Assembly (NCBI GenBank): GCA_950295325.1
Contig: OX485803.1
Span: forward strand, 70,449,554 to 70,513,553
Length of the DNA: 64,000 nt
Direction of reading: 5' to 3'
Origin: Polytrichum commune
Taxonomy: Eukaryota > Streptophyta > Polytrichopsida > Polytrichales > Polytrichaceae
Positions 57,197-64,000 of the stretch are shown here, in pieces. Each line of letters starts with the position of its first letter. The stretch's first letter is position 1. Below the pieces are notes generated by a model. It was given only the letters and a program-made list of their open reading frames with translations. It did no database searches and was not told the DNA's origin. The position numbers were made by a program, and so were the translations under genes.

Positions 57197-60100
57197 CTAG
57201 AAAAGGGGGGTGCCAAGGCCAATACCAAGATCCTCCGCAAGACCATCCCAGAGTGGCAACAACATGGCCAGAGCAAATGCTAGAACTACCAATAAGCCTA
57301 CCTTCCTAAGTGTTCCCACTTCTGTGACATCGTTCAATGCGGGTTTCTCTGGCGCTCTCTGTAGAATGCATTTCAACAACACAATAAGAAATTACAAATT
57401 TCATGGTTGTGAGGATGATAATTGCTTATTTCACTTATTAGATTTATCTTTAAAGCCTCTTAAAAGTTGATGTTTCTGTAGAGAGTTTCACCCCACTTTT
57501 GAATATTTAAAATGTTTAAGGAGTGTTGAAGTGGTGTCAGAACCATACAGGTGTGTTTACATATACAAACTAACTCAAAATAGTGACATTTATACTTCAA
57601 AAGGATCTCGCAATGCAATCTTGAAATACGAGGCAAGGTGAAATATACCTGAACAATAAGAATATACAAACCCCAAGGTAATGATAGAGGACCCCCAAGC
57701 TGCAGCCAGCACAAAAGATACATAAGCACCTAGGTATGTATGTAGCTGTTAAATGTTGGATGTTAAATGAAAAGACAAGTGGACCTAAAGCTTGTCCATC
57801 AACTTATTCAGAGATGAAAAAAGATATCTGGAAAGGCAAGAGACATACTGCTCCAAGTCCCAGCAACAGGTATGTGAAGAGGCCGGATACATTCAACGCT
57901 GTCTTGCCAAATGCTGCCTGTACAACCCAAAAAAAACTACTTAGTGGAAATTCATGGTCCTCCTTGTAAAGAAGACGTTGACGATTATAATTAACACTTC
58001 TAATTGTATTTAAACCCAGTCATTGATTTCGTAACTGGTGTAGTGGGTGCTCTCCCTAGACAAGCATCTTGTAGAGTATAAACTCAATGAGATTCTTTTT
58101 AGCAAGCATATCTTTTAAGTTGAATCTTGGTAGATGGGAGAAGGCTGTCTGAAGATAGATAACAATGAGGTGTCGACTAATGAGAGGTTAGTGCCACTTG
58201 ACTATGCTTGTAATCAAGGACCCTTGATTCTTGGATTTTTTCTTGAAGCTAGAAAAGAAAGAGAACGTCCTTACACATGATGTTCAAGAATGCTATGGTA
58301 GGCACAATAATGTGAGATGCAGCTACTAAAAAGTTGAGCTCAGTAATTCATCTTAGCACCAAAGCCGAATATCAACACCAGAATAATAGAGCGCTCCTAC
58401 TCAGAAACAAATCATCATTTTGCCAAATAGTCTTCATTGAGCAGGTGACCCCACCTGCATGGCTCGGCCACCATCAAGGCAACCCACTGGCATCAAATTG
58501 AAAGCGGTTGTGGTCAATCCACACCTGAACACCCAAGTCCAGAGGTGAGTTTTCAGCCATAATTATACCTTGGAGATTTCAAAGTGCAAGATTCAACAAA
58601 AAGTTCCTGCATTGCCTTTTTTTTAAAATAAAATCTAACAGTTGGATGAATAGATAATAAACTATTACTAAATTGCAGTCAAGTTCACTTACCAACCCGC
58701 GATGACGAGTGGATGTATTGCAACTGTTGCAGCATGCATAGTACTGCAACCGGCACATCAACATAGGAGCTGTTAGAGCTCAAAATTGCAGCAGACCTAC
58801 CATGCTCTCTAATCTAATTGAGGGTGTCAGTTAATATCACTTAACTAGATGACATGGTTGTCCACTGGTGACTGTTATTGAGCTAATTCTACTTCCTAGT
58901 ATTCCATTTTTCAACTAGAAAAAAATGAACACGACCGCGTTACATTTGACCTCAAACTTGCAATATACTTCTGAACCAAATCCCTAAGCCAGTGGATTGT
59001 TCAGAAATTCGGACAAAGGCACAGGTACTGCTGACCCATGTGGTAAATTATCAGTATAAATAAAACCTAGCATTATTTCCATTTACTTTAGTGTAAATGG
59101 TGACACCTACAAATGATCATGAACTAAGATGGCAAATAGAATCTCGATTAAGACCTCTACCAATAAAACAAGCTAGTTGCAAAAGTGTTCTGCCCTATTA
59201 TTATCCTACACACGTGGCTAATTCCAATCGGTTGTCCAACCAAGGCCAAACTTTGGCTCATTTTGGAGACCACATTACATCATCACAAACTTACACTCCA
59301 CTTGAAGAGCAAGTTACTAACACTATAAAATTACAATACAGATGTGGCCAGTTCCGGTTGGCTGCCAAACTTTGCCCATTTCACAGACTGCCCCTAGGTC
59401 TCTTCCCTCAAGGGAGAGCCAATAAATTCAGAATAAAGTAGATGGTGCTAAAACCAACACCCTAAAATCTTGCACAATAATTACACATTGATTCTGAGAA
59501 TGTCCACCACCTTAACATCAGGTGCCCGTGTTGGTCTTGGGTCACCTACCAATGAAACTTTGAACCCTTGTAAATTTCGTATACAAAATTCAAACAAGAC
59601 ATACTTTGATGCGTTGGAATTCCTTCTCAAGTGCTAACAAGAATTACTTAAAACTATATATATCTAAGTAATATTATATACTCAGCGCTTAAAGTGACAG
59701 TTTTAGCACCATCTACCTTATCTCTAATATCATAAAACTCGAAAATTTAATATAATGCTCAAAAAAGGTTCAGTAAGAGCGTACTCATAACCAAGGACTG
59801 CTCGGCTAACACTACCAAGCAGTAGGGAACCTTGAAACAATAAGCTGGGAACTTGCACAAGCTCGTCACTAGCCTCTGGATTGCAGGAGAGCCCAAGCCC
59901 TACACCCAACATTGAAAGTGACAAAATTGCACCAGCCAAAGGCCCCGCCACTGAAATGTCATACTTTGCTGTCCTGTCAGGACAGATAGACTTAAACTGC
60001 AAACAAAGGAAAATTAACCAATGTTAATTGAAAGCAAGAAAATTGCAAAAGCAAGCAAAAGTTCAATTGTCTTTTCTAATTTATACCTTAAGTAAGACCA

Positions 60101-62241
60101 ATGAGTAGAGAACAAAAATGCAGATTAATTCATCCTTCCCATGGTCAAGGTTGTATTGACAAGAATGGGAGTATTAAAGCAAAGTTTCAGGTTTGCATCC
60201 TACTCCAGGTTTTGATATTCTATCCCTTCTCCATAGGGTACCCACTTTAGAACAGTTTTGATACAGTTATTACAGCACGCAATATTGCCTCCACTGCTAT
60301 GAACACATTATCAAGTTCTTGAGACAAATTTGTACCTAAACCCATCACTGCCTGTGACGATACTAAAAGATGCTTATTTGCAAATTCAGACATGTTGATT
60401 ATTGGATGTCGAAGCAATATACAATCATAATATCTAATTATTGACAAATCTCTAAACAATAAGTTTTACCTTCAGTAAACAATTTTTTTTTAAGAAGCCA
60501 GAATACCTGAGTGATCGCCCCAAAGCTGCCCAGGGTGATGTTAGGAATGAGAAAGGGAATACCCATCTTCACTTTCCTGGGTGCAGCTGCTAGCCAGTGA
60601 CCCACTTCCTGAAATTGCCAGCAACAATTTTTCCAAGAAACAGTTAACATTGAAGAATCCAAAAAACTGAAGCCTTTTCATAAGCCACATGCATAAATGA
60701 GTATCAACAGCAATTAGCTAGGCGTGGTTACAGAGATCATAGTTTGTTTTTTTGTTATTCATGAGTAGACCCAAGGTTGTCAAGAAAGAACTCCTTGACA
60801 ACAGGCATGTCAGAAACCATAACCCAGCCAAAGATATAAAAAGAATGCTAAAGAAAGACAACCCAGATTGATCTAATGTGTGCATAGTTAAGATGGGAAA
60901 TTGGGTGATGGAGCCAAACATGGAAAAGTTGAACTCCAAAAACACCATACGCAAGGGGAAGTGCTGAGTCAACAAATGGGACCAACACTTGAAGATCTGG
61001 AGGATCCATGGATTCAGGATTTGTAAAGTACTGCACAACATCTGGTGGTAGCCTTGATAACTGCACAATGAAACCAGAAATTTTACATTAGCAAATGGAT
61101 CACATGATGTGAAAAATATTTTTCTTTCTGCAACTGAGAATACACATTCCAATCTGAACACCATTTTGCTCATGATTCAATGCAATTGACAGCGGTTGGT
61201 GGTTTAGAATATTGTATCCCACCCAAAAACAAGCAACTTTGTTCACATAGAAACAGAAAGATTTGGCCTCAAGCACTTCAGTTGACTGTGCTGAAGAACA
61301 GAAGTTGCAACCCTTTCAGCTCAAACACACCTATCAAGTTGTAGAAGATTAGATTAATCCTTGAAGTCATTCAAAACCACATGTTTTGGTAGGGAGTTTC
61401 GCTCCACTTTCGACAATGTGTAATTAAGGAGGAGCATTCAAGTGGTGTCAGAACAGAGGTGTTGGACTTTGGCCAAGAGATGTTTATATAAAAATGAACC
61501 CCTTGTCAAACTTTCAAGAGCACCATTTTAGGTGCCTTGAAAAGTTTGCCATGAGATTCATTTTTATAAACCCATCTTTTGTCTAAGTCAGACGCCTCCC
61601 CTTCATTCACCAACGTTGGGGGTTCCGATTCCAATTGAACACTCCCTAAAACACTATAAAATGTCATAAGGGGATCAAAACGCCCTACCAGAAAATAAGC
61701 TTTTGAGAGACTTTAGGGATACCTCTAATGTGAGCCATTTCATGATTCTACCATGCCCAAAAAAATGTGTAGAATCACTTGCCTGAGATGCGATGCCAAG
61801 TTCAAGGCAGGAACCCGCAGTAAGAGTAAACAGTATTGCAGCTATAACATATTGCCACAATGTAGTTGGGCCTGGAGCTGAGACCTCTTTTCGAAGCAAG
61901 ACAAAACTGACCCTAGGGCCCCCTCTGGGATCCTCTTCCTCCGCATTTGGTTCCTCCACCATAAAAAGGTCATACTTAGAGCCCATCAACTCCCTCAAAC
62001 CCTTTTGCAGCTTTGCAAAAACGTCTTCCCGTTTTCCCCTCAGATTACCAAGAAGAAGCACTCCTTCCCCTAGATCTCCAAAAGGTTCTTGTCCAGTGAC
62101 CCAATATGTTGTATAGCCAAACAGCTTCTCCTTCAAAACTTTAACATCATCTGGGTCAACTTTCTCAGGACCAATCAGCTCCATCAACCGAAAAGCATCC
62201 AGTTGCACGTTGACTGGAACTGTCTGGTGCACATTGTCTGC
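57197..62241 (-). CDS. EGY2: EGY2-like plastid site-2 metalloprotease (nine exons, 5' end outside window)
   Basis: Exons on the minus strand: 62241-61783, 61060-60920, 60608-60507, 59996-59785, 58743-58693, 58524-58455, 57917-57849, 57699-57649, 57358-57197, with a TAG stop. They splice in phase to 438 residues. EGY proteins are membrane-embedded zinc proteases of the thylakoid or plastid envelope needed for normal chloroplast development. Seen here: LFGYTTYWVT, the EGY-type GNLRG motif, zinc-binding HEVGH (split H|EVGH by an intron), and NLMPVGCLDGGR, which supplies the second zinc ligand region. About seven hydrophobic segments follow a soluble N-terminal part. The wording EPFGDLGEGVL fits EGY2 rather than EGY1. 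Introns are 149-1041 bp; that after the first visible exon starts GCAAGT, a GC-AG intron. Exon 1 with the transit peptide must lie upstream, probably beyond 64000. No frameshift or stop is seen. Confidence 0.95.
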
Positions 62242-62498
62242 CTGCATGGAAGCAAATCATTTTTATAATCTCAAAACACATGAATACTTCTAGATGTAGA
62301 TCAGTGTCATTACATTCGTAACAAGTCTTTACCAGTGGACCTAAACAAGTAACCATTGTAACAGTATAATGAACATTTCACACCCTAAACAGATTGCTCA
62401 AGAAAAAATAGAAGCCAATAGAAAACATGTATTTATCCATCAGACAAAGAGTCTGCATATATTTTATGTATACAAATATCAGGAAACAATTAACTATC

Positions 62499-62617
62499 TC
62501 TCTCTCTCTCTCTCTCTCTAAACATACATATATATATATATATATATCATCGTCCTCTTTGTCGCTGTGAATGCACTGATCATTATTACCAAAAAAAAAG
62601 GGGGGGGGGGGGGGGAA
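62499..62617. repeat. Clustered microsatellites (CT)n, (TA)n and poly-G
   Basis: A (CT) run at about 62499-62519, a (TA) run at about 62528-62547 and a homopolymer of about 18 G at 62600-62617, all inside the upstream intron. Confidence 0.9.
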
Positions 62618-63035
62618 GTAGGGAGCTATCTTGTACAAGAACTGCCAACTCAAATCTTGCTGGCTTCAAAGAAATCTCATTCATGTCAGTAGAATATTTC
62701 TACTGCCAAAGGCCATCATCATCTGTGCAACAGCAAGATATTTTGAGTTTTCATTGAGTCGTTTAAATTTAGTATGGCACACTCACCCTTTAGCAATATG
62801 ACAGAGGAGGACCCTTAACCCTTAACCTTATTCCTCCAAGACCCTGCCATAATCAATGAAGATTAATCTTACTCTCTACTAAACAATAGAATGGAATGCT
62901 GACACTGCCTTCTTTGGCTGAAAATCCCAAATTTTGAGCCCAAGTCAAACTGTTCTGAATGATGTGTTCCTATTCTGAAAGGTACAACTCTTTAATATTC
63001 TGAATACACTTCTTCATGGAGCTAATGTTACTTAC

Positions 63036-64000
63036 ATTCCAAGGACCACAACGAAGAAATTTTTGAGTCAACCATTTGAAGTAGGCAACCAGGCGATCTG
63101 ATGGATGAAGGTGGACCTAGCCTCACTCTTTCACAAGCACAAAATGGAAAATGGTGATAGGTACTCAAAACTGAAATTCCCAAAATTCCAAGAACTGGAT
63201 GTGGGAAGCCATTGGAAACATATAAAGCACTCTTGGAAACCAGTGAAAACATTCTTGAAAGCCCTGAATATTTTCTATGCCATCAATGGTGATTGAGCTG
63301 AGAAAATGCAAAGGATTAGGTAAAGGTGTTGAGCTGATATAAATTACGTTCCAAGCTCAGAACAAAGCAATTTTCGAGTTAATCATTGCAGTATGAGACA
63401 ACCAGGTGATCCAATGACCGAATGTGGACCTAGCCTCACTCAGATTAGCACAAGCAGAAAATGGAAAATGGAAATAGGTACACAAAACTGTTATATTTGC
63501 CATGCACACCCATGAAATTTCCAAGATTCCAGGAACTGGCTATGGGAATTTTTGAAAACCAGTGGAAACATTTTTGAAAGCCCTGAAAATTCACAGAACA
63601 ATCATTGGTAATTGAGTGTGTTGAGCTCATGTTAATTATGTTCCAGGCTCCAGAACAAAGCATTTTCAAGTTGACTATTGCAGTATGAGACAACCAGGCA
63701 ATCTGGTGAATGTGGACCTAGCCTCACTCACATTACCTCAAGCACAAACTGGCAAATGGCACTAGGTACTTAAAACTGGTATTGCCAGGCACACCTATGA
63801 AATACCCCCAAATTCCAAGAACTGGCTATGGCAATTCTTGAAAGCCATTAGAAGCATATGAAGCATTCATGGGTGCCAGTGGAAATATTCTTGCACATTC
63901 TTGCCGTGCAATCATTGGTTATTGAGCTGAGAAAATCCACAGTATTAGGCAAAGTTGTTGAGCTCCTATTAATTACTTTCCAAGCTCCAGAACAAAGCAA
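63036..64000. repeat. Tandem array of about 310-bp units
   Basis: Three full units and the start of a fourth, beginning near 63036, 63348, 63640 and 63978 with TTCCAAGCTCCAGAACAAAGCA-like text. Shared words include TGTGGACCTAGCCTCACTC, GAGACAACCAGG, CCAAGAACTGG and CATCAATGGT-like ends. Spacings of 312, 292 and 338 bp show internal indels. The array runs out of the window. Confidence 0.9.

Larger units (their letters stand above)
62242..64000 (-). other. Upstream intron of the EGY2-like gene
   Basis: Begins (at its 3' end) with an acceptor TTCCATGCAG next to 62241 in phase 0, so an upstream coding exon is required. I found no matching transit-peptide exon up to 64000. It contains CT, TA and poly-G microsatellites and a tandem array at its far end. 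Confidence 0.7.

Noticed and set aside
61675-61782. Coding sequence continuing past the first visible EGY2 exon (residues after GIASQ)
   Set aside because: The extension does not match the family, and a strong GC donor plus an in-phase acceptor at 61060 explain the boundary better.

Overview
This looks like nuclear DNA from a land plant with a repeat-rich genome. The only convincing host gene is a plastid site-2-type metalloprotease of the EGY2 type, split by many introns, on the minus strand at the right end. The rest is AT-rich and dominated by transposons: Ty3 and Ty1/copia LTR elements, PIF/Harbinger, CACTA, hAT-like MITEs, tRNA-derived SINE-like pieces and foldback elements. The species cannot be fixed from this window. 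The Ty3 lineage present resembles elements I know from green algae and charophytes more than the usual flowering-plant chromoviruses, so a seed-free plant (fern, lycophyte or bryophyte) is a reasonable but unproven guess.

Layout. 1-41738 is a graveyard of small elements and degenerate repeats with no intact gene: four hAT-like MITEs with 8-bp target duplications (5741, 11486, 29661, 40354), a PIF/Harbinger-like non-autonomous element (7714-8721), a decayed PIF/Harbinger transposase (about 14863-16000, minus), a SWIM zinc-finger fragment (about 18180-18524), a Ty1/copia RNase H fragment (about 27005-27345), a pair of 670-bp inverted copies 11 kb apart (20954 and 32847), several palindromic foldbacks, tandem arrays and microsatellites. 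41739-54869 is one large Ty3-type LTR retrotransposon. 54870-57196 holds nothing recognisable and probably includes the 3' UTR of the host gene. 57197-62241 holds nine exons of the EGY2-like gene. 62242-64000 is upstream intron or 5' sequence, ending in a roughly 310-bp tandem array.

The centrepiece is the retrotransposon. Its polyprotein order is Gag - two zinc knuckles - aspartic protease - DNA cytosine-5 methyltransferase - reverse transcriptase - RNase H - integrase - PHD finger. The methyltransferase lies in the same open segment as the protease and keeps its catalytic motifs, and the PHD finger occupies the C-terminal position where chromoviruses carry a chromodomain. The element therefore encodes a potential DNA-methylation writer and a potential chromatin reader. 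Everything from Gag to RNase H is in one reading frame broken by seven in-frame stops. A TG...CA-ended 1.84-kb insertion splits RNase H, and a non-autonomous CACTA element carrying a SINE-like segment splits the RNase H-integrase linker. The LTR copies are nonetheless nearly identical and are arranged in an odd A-B-A pattern at the 3' end.
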